A stretch of 33,958 nucleotides of DNA from a virus, in the IMG/VR virus record IMGVR_UViG_3300029927_000028, positions 1 to 33,958 of that record; one strand, given 5' to 3'. Both the position numbers and the translations under genes were made by a program. How positions within the stretch are numbered: the first letter of the stretch is position 1; every line of letters starts with the position of its first letter. Positions 11,599-20,407 of this stretch are shown piece after piece. The notes beneath the pieces are model-generated. The model saw nothing but the letters and a program-made list of their open reading frames with translations, was not told where the DNA came from and did not search any database.

Positions 11599-13406
11599 TG
11601 TTCCGCCCCTGCTGATTGTGCTAGCTGCGTTGCTGTAACTGCATCGTTTAATGCTGCCGCAAAGTTTGCCGCTAGCTCGTTAAACTGCCGTGTGTCTTTA
11701 GGTGTATTAGCTGCCCGCAATAAGAAGTCTCTAAAGGCTTTGCTCTCGTATGCTCTGCCAGCTCCGCCAATGCCTGCAACCCCGATAAATGTTGATAGTG
11801 GGTCTACAATGGCCGCACCGCCTGTTGCAAACGGGATTAACTGTTGACCTGTAGGTGTGGTAGTTGCAGCCCTTTGTGCTTCTCTAGTGGCATCAAGGAG
11901 CTTAACAAAGCCGTCTAACCTCTTCCTGTCGTCACCTTTAAAGAAGGCCTTAATAGCTTTCTGTGTGTTTGGCTTCAGGAACTCGTTAGTAATTCTGTCA
12001 GGATTTAAATTAATAAACCCGCCAGCTTTATTTACTGCATCCCGAATAATAGCCGCCCTTGCTGCTGCGCGTCCTTCTTGCCCGGCATTACTAGCTAAAC
12101 GTTCTAGCTCGCTTGTCTTGCCGCCTCTAAGAACTTGAGCCGCCACTTCAGGTGTGGTTTCACCCCTAGAAAGAACGTTACGCAATTCGCTGCGCTTGAA
12201 CTTACTAAACTCTTCTGCAAACAACTCATTGGATTTAGTGAACTTAGCCGCTGCTTCTGGATCGTTTGCTTTAGCGAATGTCTGCAAGTCCTTGTCAATT
12301 GCCGCTTTGACTTTCCGCAGTGCTGAAGCGTCACGCTGAATTAAAACTGAGTGCTGGCCTCTGGATAGTTGTTCTATGTCGCTGATAACCTCACTACGAA
12401 CACGGGTTAATAGTTCAAAGTCACCACCTAAAGCGCCATCAACAGAACGTAGCCTTTGCAAAAGGTCTTGCCTTGCTAGTGTCCCTAGGCCTTCTTCCCG
12501 TGCAATTTGCTGTGCAATTTCGCTGGTTGCGCTCTTTGTAGGAACATCACCAAACTGGTTTAAGCTATCAACAGCTTGCGTGCGTATTGTTGCGGCTCTG
12601 GCTTGGCTGGCTTTCTGTGTTTGTGAAAGACCTTCGATTATACGAGCTTCTAGCGGTGCGTCTGCGGTTGCTCCAAACTCCCGAAGAATGTCTTCAGTTG
12701 CAGTTACGCGTGCTTCTTGCTGTGCTGCCCTTGCTGGTCCTGTGCCTGCACCGAAAGGAACCTTTTCAGCGGTAGAGCGTGCGATCTTACCAATTGCAGT
12801 TTGTGGCTGGCGAATATCAGTAGTAAGAACCGGAACGCCGGCCTGTTCACCAGCTTCAACAATCTCTTGACCGCGCCTAGCTTGTGCTAGCTCTGGCGCT
12901 CTTCGTGCTGTACGGGCTGCGATTCTTGGGATAGCTGCTGCACGGGAAGGGGGAAACGCTGTTTCAGTGAAAGCAAGAGCCTCACGCCGCCCTTGTTCCG
13001 GTGTAGCGCCGGGTATTACGGAACCTAAAACATCACCCAATAGACTAGCGCCGCCTATAGTTGCCCCGCCGATAAGTTCACCAGCTTGTACACCTGTATT
13101 TAATAAAGCTTGCGCAATTGTATCTAGGCCAGCAGGTAAATTGCCTCTCCGAAGAAAGCTAGTTACAGCTCTAGCGTTTTCAGGGTCAAGACCAAATTCT
13201 TCACCTACAAACTTTCTGACCTCTTGGCCCGCAGCTTCAAAAGCTCCCTTGCGCTGCCGAAGCTGTGGCGCAGGTTCTCCCGGCTGCGTTAATGCTTCGG
13301 CGGGCGCTTCAATATCAGGTTGCGGGCCTGCAAGCCTTCGCTTTGCCTCCGCTTCCGTTATCAATCCCCGGCGCAGCGCCTCAAGTATGTCTTTTTGATC
13401 TGCCAT
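11595..13406 (-). CDS. Ejection (internal virion) protein, 603 aa
   Basis: A large, A/R/Q-rich, mostly helical protein with a glycine-rich hydrophobic patch at about 105-135 (LIGGATIGGASLLGDVLG) and another near 525-550. It is the third of three consecutive late proteins in the place where P22-like phages encode gp7, gp20 and gp16, which leave the virion with the DNA and form a channel across the envelope. Homology is inferred from order and composition, not from a clear motif. Confidence 0.6.
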   Translation of the reverse strand: MADQKDILEALRRGLITEAEAKRRLAGPQPDIEAPAEALTQPGEPAPQLRQRKGAFEAAGQEVRKFVGEEFGLDPENARAVTSFLRRGNLPAGLDTIAQALLNTGVQAGELIGGATIGGASLLGDVLGSVIPGATPEQGRREALAFTETAFPPSRAAAIPRIAARTARRAPELAQARRGQEIVEAGEQAGVPVLTTDIRQPQTAIGKIARSTAEKVPFGAGTGPARAAQQEARVTATEDILREFGATADAPLEARIIEGLSQTQKASQARAATIRTQAVDSLNQFGDVPTKSATSEIAQQIAREEGLGTLARQDLLQRLRSVDGALGGDFELLTRVRSEVISDIEQLSRGQHSVLIQRDASALRKVKAAIDKDLQTFAKANDPEAAAKFTKSNELFAEEFSKFKRSELRNVLSRGETTPEVAAQVLRGGKTSELERLASNAGQEGRAAARAAIIRDAVNKAGGFINLNPDRITNEFLKPNTQKAIKAFFKGDDRKRLDGFVKLLDATREAQRAATTTPTGQQLIPFATGGAAIVDPLSTFIGVAGIGGAGRAYESKAFRDFLLRAANTPKDTRQFNELAANFAAALNDAVTATQLAQSAGAEQ

Positions 13407-14575
13407 TACTGGTTCAATCTCTTCAATAATTCTTCATCTGTAAGCTGCGAAAGGTCTGTAGGAGCTTCAGCCCCTCCTCCCTGTTGCCGCAAGAACTCTA
13501 CCACTGTTCCGCCATCCTCTAAAAACTCTATTTGCTGCTGGAAGTAATTAGATAGCTTTGTTTGTGCCGTCTTCTTGTTAACAAGGAACTCTTTCAAAGC
13601 AGCGGGTGATAATCCGGTAGGGAGCGCCGTTTCTCTCGCTAGCGCAAGTTCCCCAGCACTTAGCGCACCAAAGGTGGTCGCGCCAACAACATCAAGAGCT
13701 AGTTCATTTTGTATTTGGTTAAGCTCAACAGTCGAAGCCCTTACGCTTGGTAGGAACCTAGATACAGCTCCGGTGTCAGCGCCTTTGTCTAGTGCGGCAA
13801 TAGCCCGATCAATGTTAAATAGGTTGGCTCTTATTTTCCCGATTGCAGTAAACCCTTTATCTATAGTCTTTCCTGCAAGCGTTCCTTTACCTTCACCGCG
13901 CTTTTTAGCCTCGGCTATTTCGGCCCTAGATACTCCAACCTCTTTAGATGTTATGTCAGCACCCCCGACTTCTACAGGCACTACTTCCTGCGTTACCGGA
14001 TCGAATACGTGAGGAACCCCGCCAATATCGAAGGTTTTAGCGGCAGCGCCTACAGCTCTAGGGGATAAGCCAAGCCTAATTTTCTGAGCCTCGGTTACTT
14101 CTTCTTCTGATAGGCCGGCGGTTAGGGCTTTAAAGGCAGCCTGCGATGCTGGTGTGGCCTGTGCGGCATCACTCCTGGCCTTTTGCGCTAGCTGTTGTGC
14201 CTTCAATTGCGCCGCTAACTGCGGGTTAAACTGTGCGACCTGGCCTAATGCACCTTCATCACCAGCGAACGCACCCTGAAGGGCTTGAGCTATTGCTTGC
14301 TGCTGTGTCTCCTGCGCTGATACCTGTTTATCAATGCGGCTCTTGCCTGCTGCTGTATCAACAAGCCTAGAACCCAATCTAGCTAGACCTTCGCCAATAG
14401 AACCAATGTTTCTAGGCTGCTGCGCTTGTTGCTGCTGCAATAACTGCGCGACCAACTGACTACGATCCGGCCCCGTTTGGATAACAGGCGGTTGCGGAAC
14501 TTGCCCACCCTGTACTTGTTGCCGCTGCTGCAAAGCTTGTAGTAATGGGTTTAACCCACCGCCTTGAAAAGCCAT
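13406..14575 (-). CDS. Ejection (DNA transfer) protein, 389 aa
   Basis: The N-terminal 170 residues are rich in glutamine and alanine. The C-terminal part holds GALSAGELALARETALPTGL and NKKTAQTKLSNYFQQQIEFL, a pattern seen in P22 gp20-like DNA transfer proteins. It is translationally coupled on both sides (TAATG). It probably sits inside the head and is ejected before or with the DNA. Confidence 0.65.
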   Translation of the reverse strand: MAFQGGGLNPLLQALQQRQQVQGGQVPQPPVIQTGPDRSQLVAQLLQQQQAQQPRNIGSIGEGLARLGSRLVDTAAGKSRIDKQVSAQETQQQAIAQALQGAFAGDEGALGQVAQFNPQLAAQLKAQQLAQKARSDAAQATPASQAAFKALTAGLSEEEVTEAQKIRLGLSPRAVGAAAKTFDIGGVPHVFDPVTQEVVPVEVGGADITSKEVGVSRAEIAEAKKRGEGKGTLAGKTIDKGFTAIGKIRANLFNIDRAIAALDKGADTGAVSRFLPSVRASTVELNQIQNELALDVVGATTFGALSAGELALARETALPTGLSPAALKEFLVNKKTAQTKLSNYFQQQIEFLEDGGTVVEFLRQQGGGAEAPTDLSQLTDEELLKRLNQ

Positions 14576-15822
14576 TATGTCACCTCATTGTAAATTACAG
14601 CATAATAGCCGTCTTTAATTACAACCGCTTCAGGTAGGGTTTGCATTACTTCCTGCGCCATCACGCCGATCTCTTCAATGCCGTTTTTAATGTAGCTGTA
14701 GAGATTGAAGCCCTTAGATGTTTTACCGATCTTGCGAACGTTAGCTTTTAGCCTGCGATCTGAGAGAATGGCCGCCGATCCTAAAGATCCACCAAGGTTA
14801 AATAGACCACCAAGTAAGCCGCTGCTTTGTTGCTGCTGTTGTGCAAACTGCTGCTGTGCAATATTAGCAGCTCCTAGACTAGCCCCGATAACGTCAGGAG
14901 CTTGTACACCGAAGGCTGGCGTTGCCTGGAACTGCGGAGCCTGCACACCTGGAGCCGTACCGAGCAATGCGGCAATGTCGTTAATTGGTATTGAACGCTG
15001 GAAAGCTTGCTCTTGGAAGCCTTGCGCCCTTGCTGCATTTGCTGCCTGTCCACTTGCTAGAGCCTGATTAAACCCTAAGTTTTGAGCCTGATTTGCAAAC
15101 TGTGCGCCTGCGCTTTGTTCGCCGAACTGCTGCCCTCTTTGCTGGGAACCCTGCTGGAACAATCTAGCTTGTTCTTGACGGCCTGCGCCTACAGAGCTTA
15201 AAGCAAGGTTTTCTAACGCTTGGTTTCTGCGTTCTTCAAACGGCGAGAATAATCTGTTCTGTGCGGCTTCAGAGCCTATAGGAAGCCCCCGCTCACTGAC
15301 AAGCCGTTCAACATCGCCACGCTGTCGTGCAAGTTCCGGACGTAGTAAGTTAAGCCCCCGCTGGAAGGTGGCCTGCTCAAGCTCTTGGCCTTGCTGCCCG
15401 AAATCTTGACGAACTTGTTGTAAGCCGGACGTATCAATGCCGCCCGTTATAGCGCCACCTTGAGCGCCACCAGCGAGGCCCGGCAATCCTGAAGTGTCAA
15501 TGCCTTGTCCTAATGCGCCTTCAATCCTGCCGACTTGTCCTTGTGCTAGTCCAGTAAGAGCGCCGCCAAGTTGCTGCTGTGCTTCAAACTGAGCTTGTGC
15601 TTCAGGTGTTAGCTGCGTGGTTCGCGTGAAGGAAGGGACAAATTGACCGCCAACATTCTGGCCGCCCGTCTGTGCGAAGCTTACAGTCCCTTCAGGGCCA
15701 ACAACATTCTGTTGGTTGAGTATGGCGCTAGCAATTGCCGACTCGATATTAGCTTCACCCTGCGCGCCTGCAATGGCGATAGGATTCGGCGCTTGTGGTG
15801 GTGTTGGTGAGCTTTTACCCAT
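14575..15822 (-). CDS. Ejection or tail-needle-region protein with S74-like C-terminus, 415 aa
   Basis: Residues 1-345 are low-complexity Q/A/G-rich helix. The C-terminus, SDRRLKANVRKIG, then GVMAQEVMQTLPEAVV and DGYYAVIYNEV, is the intramolecular chaperone (peptidase S74/endosialidase) pattern normally found at the end of trimeric tail spikes. Here it ends a protein at the gp7 position. In S74 proteins this domain assists trimerisation and cleaves itself off. The catalytic serine (SDRRLK) is present. Confidence 0.7.
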   Translation of the reverse strand: MGKSSPTPPQAPNPIAIAGAQGEANIESAIASAILNQQNVVGPEGTVSFAQTGGQNVGGQFVPSFTRTTQLTPEAQAQFEAQQQLGGALTGLAQGQVGRIEGALGQGIDTSGLPGLAGGAQGGAITGGIDTSGLQQVRQDFGQQGQELEQATFQRGLNLLRPELARQRGDVERLVSERGLPIGSEAAQNRLFSPFEERRNQALENLALSSVGAGRQEQARLFQQGSQQRGQQFGEQSAGAQFANQAQNLGFNQALASGQAANAARAQGFQEQAFQRSIPINDIAALLGTAPGVQAPQFQATPAFGVQAPDVIGASLGAANIAQQQFAQQQQQSSGLLGGLFNLGGSLGSAAILSDRRLKANVRKIGKTSKGFNLYSYIKNGIEEIGVMAQEVMQTLPEAVVIKDGYYAVIYNEVT

Positions 15823-15825
15823 TTT

Positions 15826-16239
15826 CTAATTCCAGTTACAATCTTTATTTAGCATGCCGTACAATACAGCGTCTTGCTTTCCGTCATACCCTTTGCGGGC
15901 GCAGCCTTCTTGTTTGAACCCAATTCGTTTAACTGTTAGCCGCATCTTCTTATTACCTTTAGCGCAAACTGCGTTTATCCGAGTAACGCCAAGCTGATTA
16001 AAAGGATAATCAAATATAGCCTTTAGTATCTTCTTAGAACACCACGTAGGAGACGTTGACGCAAAGCTCATTTCAATCATGTGTTCTCGGTAATCATGAA
16101 ACACAGCGCCGCCTATTAGCTCACCGTCTTCAGCAATGCCAATAGCCGCAAACATATCGCCGCCTATCTTTTCAAGGCCAAGCTCATTAGAAACCCAATC
16201 CCGAACTTGCTCGTCATATCCTATGGCAATATCAGGCAT
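15826..16239 (-). CDS. GNAT-family N-acetyltransferase (137 aa)
   Basis: This has the GNAT fold pattern: AAIGIAEDGELIGGAVFHDY (strands 2-3), EMSFASTSPTWCSKKILKAI (the region before the acetyl-CoA helix), then NQLGVTRINAVCAKGNKKMR and IGFKQEG at the end. It would transfer acetyl groups from acetyl-CoA to an amine; the target is unknown. Similar genes occur in the tail region of other podoviruses. It is coupled to the tail protein upstream (TAATG) and 3 bases from the ejection gene. Confidence 0.75.
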   Translation of the reverse strand: MPDIAIGYDEQVRDWVSNELGLEKIGGDMFAAIGIAEDGELIGGAVFHDYREHMIEMSFASTSPTWCSKKILKAIFDYPFNQLGVTRINAVCAKGNKKMRLTVKRIGFKQEGCARKGYDGKQDAVLYGMLNKDCNWN

Positions 16240-16973
16240 TAGGTGATGTTCCCCGCAGGATCATACCAGTCAGAACCGTCTGAAGTATTAGAAAACTTGT
16301 CGTCGCTGTTCCAAATCTCAGTGCCTGCACGTACAGAAGAAGCCGAAGGCCTTGAGCCGTTTGTAAACACGGCGTTAACAATTCCTAAAAGCACTTCGAA
16401 GTAACTGTCACCATGAAACCTAGCTGACGTAACGCTACCATTGGTTATTTCTAACATTCCTGGTTGCGAAGACGCGCCGGGCGTTACAGTGCCTTCAACA
16501 ACAAAGCGCATTTGGACCGCTGGATTGTCAAAATCTGTACCGTTGTGTACTGCTGCGGTGATGTTGAATATATTATCGCCGTCCACTACAATAGTCGGAG
16601 CAGCTAATGTACCCCTAGACTTATTTCCAGATAAGAATGTGCCGCCTGTATTGTCAGAAGATCGCGCAATTGACAAGCTAGCATCGCTACCATTCAAGCC
16701 GTTTAACTGAAGGGAAGACGAGAAACCCTGCCCAGTGGTTAACGCTACCGGATTGTTCATCAATAACTTGCCGTTGTCATTAAATCTAGCATATTCTTCC
16801 GCTGTGCCGCCGTTTTGGAAAACGACTGCTTTAGTTGACAGCTGCAAAGCCGTTGTTGCGCCCGCGCCGTCTTCTACGTCCTGTAGTGTTGCAGAAACGC
16901 CGGTATTATCCACGCCGATCTGCAACACTCGTTTGTAAGTATCTGCGATTGAATTACCTGTAAAATCTGCCAT
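16239..16973 (-). CDS. Tail appendage/fiber-like protein (244 aa)
   Basis: It begins MADFTGNSIADTYKRVLQIG, which resembles the N-terminal virion-binding part of phage tail fibers, then a beta-rich region with many N, G and T. The end (WNSDDKFSNTSDGSDWYDP) is typical of short fiber or appendage proteins. It lies directly after the tail hub gene. It is probably structural and near the tail tip. Confidence 0.6.
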   Translation of the reverse strand: MADFTGNSIADTYKRVLQIGVDNTGVSATLQDVEDGAGATTALQLSTKAVVFQNGGTAEEYARFNDNGKLLMNNPVALTTGQGFSSSLQLNGLNGSDASLSIARSSDNTGGTFLSGNKSRGTLAAPTIVVDGDNIFNITAAVHNGTDFDNPAVQMRFVVEGTVTPGASSQPGMLEITNGSVTSARFHGDSYFEVLLGIVNAVFTNGSRPSASSVRAGTEIWNSDDKFSNTSDGSDWYDPAGNIT

Positions 16974-18571
16974 TATATAATGCCTCCCGGCCTGATTGTT
17001 AAGTTTGTACTATACCAAGCTATGCTTTGGTTTGTGTCTGCATCAACTGCAACTGCAAAGCTGCTTCCTATAGCGTTCGCCGAGAGATTTACTTGTGAAA
17101 CCGCCCCTTGGTTGTTCTCCCAATTAAAGTCTGCATCTTCCCATAAGTCTGGTACTTCTTCCCAAAACAAACCGCCCACATTAAGTGTCTGCAAGTTTGA
17201 TGTTAGCGTGCCAAAAGAGAAATCTGTCCAGACTGCAACGGTAGTTTTAATTTTACCCGTACCTTCAATGAAGGGCTGCATCATTGATAGCTGTTTGTTT
17301 CTTACGCCGGGCAACGCTTCTTCAAAGCCGTTAAATGCTTGTATCGCGTAACCTTTAATATTAGCGCCGGGTGGTGACTCCCACAACTGAACTGTATCTT
17401 CCCAATTTGTGTTTGTGGTGTCCCATTTGGCCGTGCGGCTGGCGTCGGTGCGTCCTGTTTCAAGCTTGAACACTTCACCGCCTGCAAAGCCGCCGTATAG
17501 GTCGCCAAGGAATGAAGCAATAGAGAAGGTGTTTCTCTCTAACCATCTGCCCCATGCTTTAGTAACTGTGTTAAACACATGCTGGTTTGATGTGGTTGTT
17601 GTAACAGGAACGTTGATAATCATACGCCGGTTGTCTTCAGTTAAATGAATGCTCCAACCGTCTAGATTGCCGCTTGCCTTAAACGCGTCACTAACTGCCT
17701 GCCGGATCTTAGCTGAAAGCGCGTCCTGCGGTCTAATCTGACCGGCCATAATATCCGAAAGGGTAAAGTAACCGCCTTCAGTGATAACAACCAATTCGCC
17801 ACCAATGTTAGTTGTGCATCTAAACCCGATAGGCTTAGGAGCCTGGAACTTGCCTACAAGGGTAAACGTGCTAGCAACATCGCCAGTATAAGCTAGGGTT
17901 TCGCCCGTGGACATTGTGAAGATAGTTAAATCGTCCATGCCGTCACCAGCATCACGGGACCATGAAGAGACTTCAACAAGGAAACCAGCTCTTGCAACTT
18001 CTCCAATATCGAACAGTGTCAAAGCGCCAGATACAGCGTTTAGGCCCCCGTACCATGCTTCGCCTGTGTTCTTACGGGCAAACCAGATACGATTGCGAAC
18101 AGCAGACACATTAATGAGTGTAGAGAGTGTCACGCCGCTAAACGTTGAATTGGCTAGTGTGGTGCCGTCATACCGCTGTACAGTATCCGCGCCGTTGGCA
18201 AAGAACGTGAACGTATTATAGTTAGCAGTCTGCCACTGTGCATTTGTAAACCCGGTACCTAGTGTCGAAGGTGTTCCAGATGTGATATTGTATATATTAC
18301 CGTCAGACGCGGCCAAAAGCTGATTATCCGTGGGCGAGACGTATTCAATCAACATTTCAACCGCGCCCGACATGCCGGTTGCAAAGAGGGTATCCCCTCC
18401 CCGCAAAATTACGCCTGATTCGTCAGGTATAAAGTTATCCATAACAATAGCGTCAAGCTGTGGCATCGTTGCCAAGCTGTCAGCAGTATTCCAGCCCCCA
18501 ATAGGAGCTTGCAGTGCTAACACTGTGGAAGTCTGGGTACGCCGCCTTGTGTCTGCTATTGCTGTTCTCAT
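16973..18571 (-). CDS. Tail hub / packaged-DNA stabilisation protein, P22 gp10-like (532 aa)
   Basis: The N-terminal segment ALQAPIGGWNTADSLATMPQ, then LDAIVMDNFIPDESGVILRGG, is characteristic of podoviral tail hub proteins of the gp10 type, which cap the tail and hold packaged DNA. The long middle part has beta-propeller-like repeats (YNIT, FTFFANGADTVQRYDG). The start overlaps the adaptor stop (ATGA) and the stop overlaps the next ATG. Confidence 0.7.
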   Translation of the reverse strand: MRTAIADTRRRTQTSTVLALQAPIGGWNTADSLATMPQLDAIVMDNFIPDESGVILRGGDTLFATGMSGAVEMLIEYVSPTDNQLLAASDGNIYNITSGTPSTLGTGFTNAQWQTANYNTFTFFANGADTVQRYDGTTLANSTFSGVTLSTLINVSAVRNRIWFARKNTGEAWYGGLNAVSGALTLFDIGEVARAGFLVEVSSWSRDAGDGMDDLTIFTMSTGETLAYTGDVASTFTLVGKFQAPKPIGFRCTTNIGGELVVITEGGYFTLSDIMAGQIRPQDALSAKIRQAVSDAFKASGNLDGWSIHLTEDNRRMIINVPVTTTTSNQHVFNTVTKAWGRWLERNTFSIASFLGDLYGGFAGGEVFKLETGRTDASRTAKWDTTNTNWEDTVQLWESPPGANIKGYAIQAFNGFEEALPGVRNKQLSMMQPFIEGTGKIKTTVAVWTDFSFGTLTSNLQTLNVGGLFWEEVPDLWEDADFNWENNQGAVSQVNLSANAIGSSFAVAVDADTNQSIAWYSTNLTIRPGGII

Positions 18572-19281
18572 GAGCCAACTATCGAATCTGGAACAATAAG
18601 CACTGTACGCAAGCGTCTATTCCCGCCGCCCATGTTAACGATTTGGCTAGGTGTTGCGTCTACATCATATGCAATGGCTTTCTCATAATCCTGTAAAGAT
18701 TCTGCATATGGGAAACCTTTTGCCGATTCAAATCGCCACTTTAAACCTAAAGCAATTGTGTCTTCATCAAGCAATGCTGTGTCTGAATCCGCAAGGAACT
18801 CTTCCTGCAACACTCCGGCAGCCGATTGCACCAATCCATTAGATACATATTCGTATGTTATGACTTGGCCTGCGCCTGGAGTTGGAAAGAATTGCACCTT
18901 TTGACCGTTTCCGGATGGATCACGGAAAATTCTATAATGCAGGATAATGCCGCTAACGTCAGTGAACGCTTGCAGGAAAGACCATGCTTGTGGCGTCACT
19001 GCCTGCGTTGGCCTGCGCTGGCTGGTGTTCCACATTGTTTGATTGTGAATTGATTTGAAATCAGAGGGGAGGTCATACTCTGCTTGACTGGCAACCGTTG
19101 TGATAGTCTCTGTTCTGGTCAGCAATTCCCACTTAGTACGTTTAGCGGTCTCCCTTAGCGCCCGGTTGGCAAGCGCTAAAGATTGTTTTGCTGTTTCGTT
19201 CTCATTACCTACAACAGTTGAAGGAACCTCGGTACTACCGATTTCATTCAGGGCTGTCTTCACTATGGTCAGCAGTGTCAT
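18568..19281 (-). CDS. Head-tail adaptor (gp4 / tubular tail A-like, 237 aa)
   Basis: It begins MTLLTIVKTALNEIGSTEVP. Helical N-terminus with ANRALRETAKRTKWELLTR, then AEYDLPSDFKSIHNQTMWN, which matches adaptor proteins that attach below the portal in short-tailed phages. The middle is beta-rich (VQFFPTPGAGQVITYEYVSN). It overlaps the upstream gene by 38 bases, a larger overlap than elsewhere in the operon. Confidence 0.7.
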   Translation of the reverse strand: MTLLTIVKTALNEIGSTEVPSTVVGNENETAKQSLALANRALRETAKRTKWELLTRTETITTVASQAEYDLPSDFKSIHNQTMWNTSQRRPTQAVTPQAWSFLQAFTDVSGIILHYRIFRDPSGNGQKVQFFPTPGAGQVITYEYVSNGLVQSAAGVLQEEFLADSDTALLDEDTIALGLKWRFESAKGFPYAESLQDYEKAIAYDVDATPSQIVNMGGGNRRLRTVLIVPDSIVGS

Positions 19282-19870
19282 TCTTCGGAGGCCTTCCTCT
19301 ACGTTTCGGTGTAGACGGCTTGGCCTCGGCTGCCGTTAGCTGTTCCAGCATTTCCTTCATCTCTGCCATTTCGTCTTTCATGGCTGAATTCTCTGCTTCA
19401 AGCTCTTGTAACTTTACACTATCCTCTGTTTGTCCCGCAAGGAATAATTTAGCTTGCTTTTTCAGGTTCAAAGAATCAGGGCCAATAAAGCCAATCTTTG
19501 AATCTGGTGCATTTGCTAATTGTTCAATGGTTCTAAAGCCAGTAGCCCGCAATTCCTTATAGCGAGATAGGGGCAAATCACCCAAGCGTTCAATTGGTGT
19601 GCCGCCCTCTTGACATTCTTTTCCGCTCTCGAACTTATCCCACCCAGCTTTAAATCGCACCTTGTCATCATCTTTGATCGGGCGGTTAACGATAGATTTT
19701 GTCTGTCCTGGCGGTTCAATCTTAATATATACGCGGTCTTCGTAAATCTCGCGGCCTTCTTCGTCGCTCTGACGGTTCATTCGTATAGCTTTAGTGTAGA
19801 TGGAAATGAATGTGCCTGTATCTATGCCGTCTTGGTGGATGTGAGATATGGAAAATTCTGTGTCAGTCAT
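19244..19870 (-). CDS. Head-region coiled-coil protein with AT-hook-like tail (208 aa)
   Basis: The N-terminal half is beta-rich and polar. Residues about 155-185 form a coiled coil (KLQELEAENSAMKDEMAEMK onward). Near the C-terminus, TPKRRGRPPKN is an AT-hook-like DNA-binding motif. It lies between the decoration and adaptor genes, so a head assembly or DNA-contact role is likely. No named family is recognised. Confidence 0.6.
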   Translation of the reverse strand: MTDTEFSISHIHQDGIDTGTFISIYTKAIRMNRQSDEEGREIYEDRVYIKIEPPGQTKSIVNRPIKDDDKVRFKAGWDKFESGKECQEGGTPIERLGDLPLSRYKELRATGFRTIEQLANAPDSKIGFIGPDSLNLKKQAKLFLAGQTEDSVKLQELEAENSAMKDEMAEMKEMLEQLTAAEAKPSTPKRRGRPPKNDTADHSEDSPE

Positions 19871-19896
19871 GGTTTCGCCCTTTGTTGTTGAGGAGA

Positions 19897-19918
19897 GAGA
19901 AGGGCCGAAGCCCCTCTC
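19897..19918 (-). terminator. UUCG-capped hairpin behind the coat/decoration genes
   Basis: On the minus strand GAGAGGGGC-TTCG-GCCCTTCTC forms a 9-bp stem with one G-U pair and the very stable C(UUCG)G loop. It sits 9 bases after the decoration gene stop. No T-run follows, so it is more likely an mRNA 3' stabiliser or partial attenuator that lets coat and decoration transcripts exceed downstream ones. Confidence 0.55.
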
Positions 19919-19927
19919 CCAAATTCA

Positions 19928-20392
19928 TTAGTCTGGAAATGCACAGATGATTTTCTTCTCAGAAATATCGTCAGCATATGCACAAACATGGTCAGTAAAA
20001 GCGGCGGATACATCAAGTGAACCGTCTGTTGAGCCAACTGGTGTAAGCGCGTTACCGTCTGCGCCTGCGGTTAGTGCGATAGTAAGCGTTGCGGAACCAC
20101 GAACCTGAATCCAGCCGAAGTTACCGTCAGCAAGATTAGCCTGAAGAACGCCAGCGCCTACATTAACACTATCAGATAGATCGCTTGTTACGATGTTGGT
20201 TAGAGTTGCCCCGGCACCATCATAGTAACAAACCTCACCAGCAACACCCGCTACAGCGGCAGTACCAGCTTCATATTGAATGTACTTGAACTTTTTAGTT
20301 TCAGTTGCATCAAGGTTTTGCTCGAAAACCAAGCCAAGTGTATATTTCTTGCTTGTGTCGATACGGTCAGTAATTAAACCTACATTAGACAT
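19928..20392 (-). CDS. Capsid decoration-like protein (154 aa)
   Basis: The ATG at 20392 follows GGAGAATAAAA. It is a beta-rich, alanine/glycine/threonine-rich protein (residues such as GTAAVAGVAGEVCYYDGAGA) located directly after the coat gene. Small proteins at this position commonly stabilise or decorate the capsid. There is no motif match to a named family. Confidence 0.6.
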   Translation of the reverse strand: MSNVGLITDRIDTSKKYTLGLVFEQNLDATETKKFKYIQYEAGTAAVAGVAGEVCYYDGAGATLTNIVTSDLSDSVNVGAGVLQANLADGNFGWIQVRGSATLTIALTAGADGNALTPVGSTDGSLDVSAAFTDHVCAYADDISEKKIICAFPD

Positions 20393-20407
20393 TTTTATTC
20401 TCCTTTC

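Noticed and set aside
12376-12870. Long plus-strand frames inside the structural genes
   Set aside because: These are complements of alanine/arginine-rich minus-strand genes with strong coding evidence.
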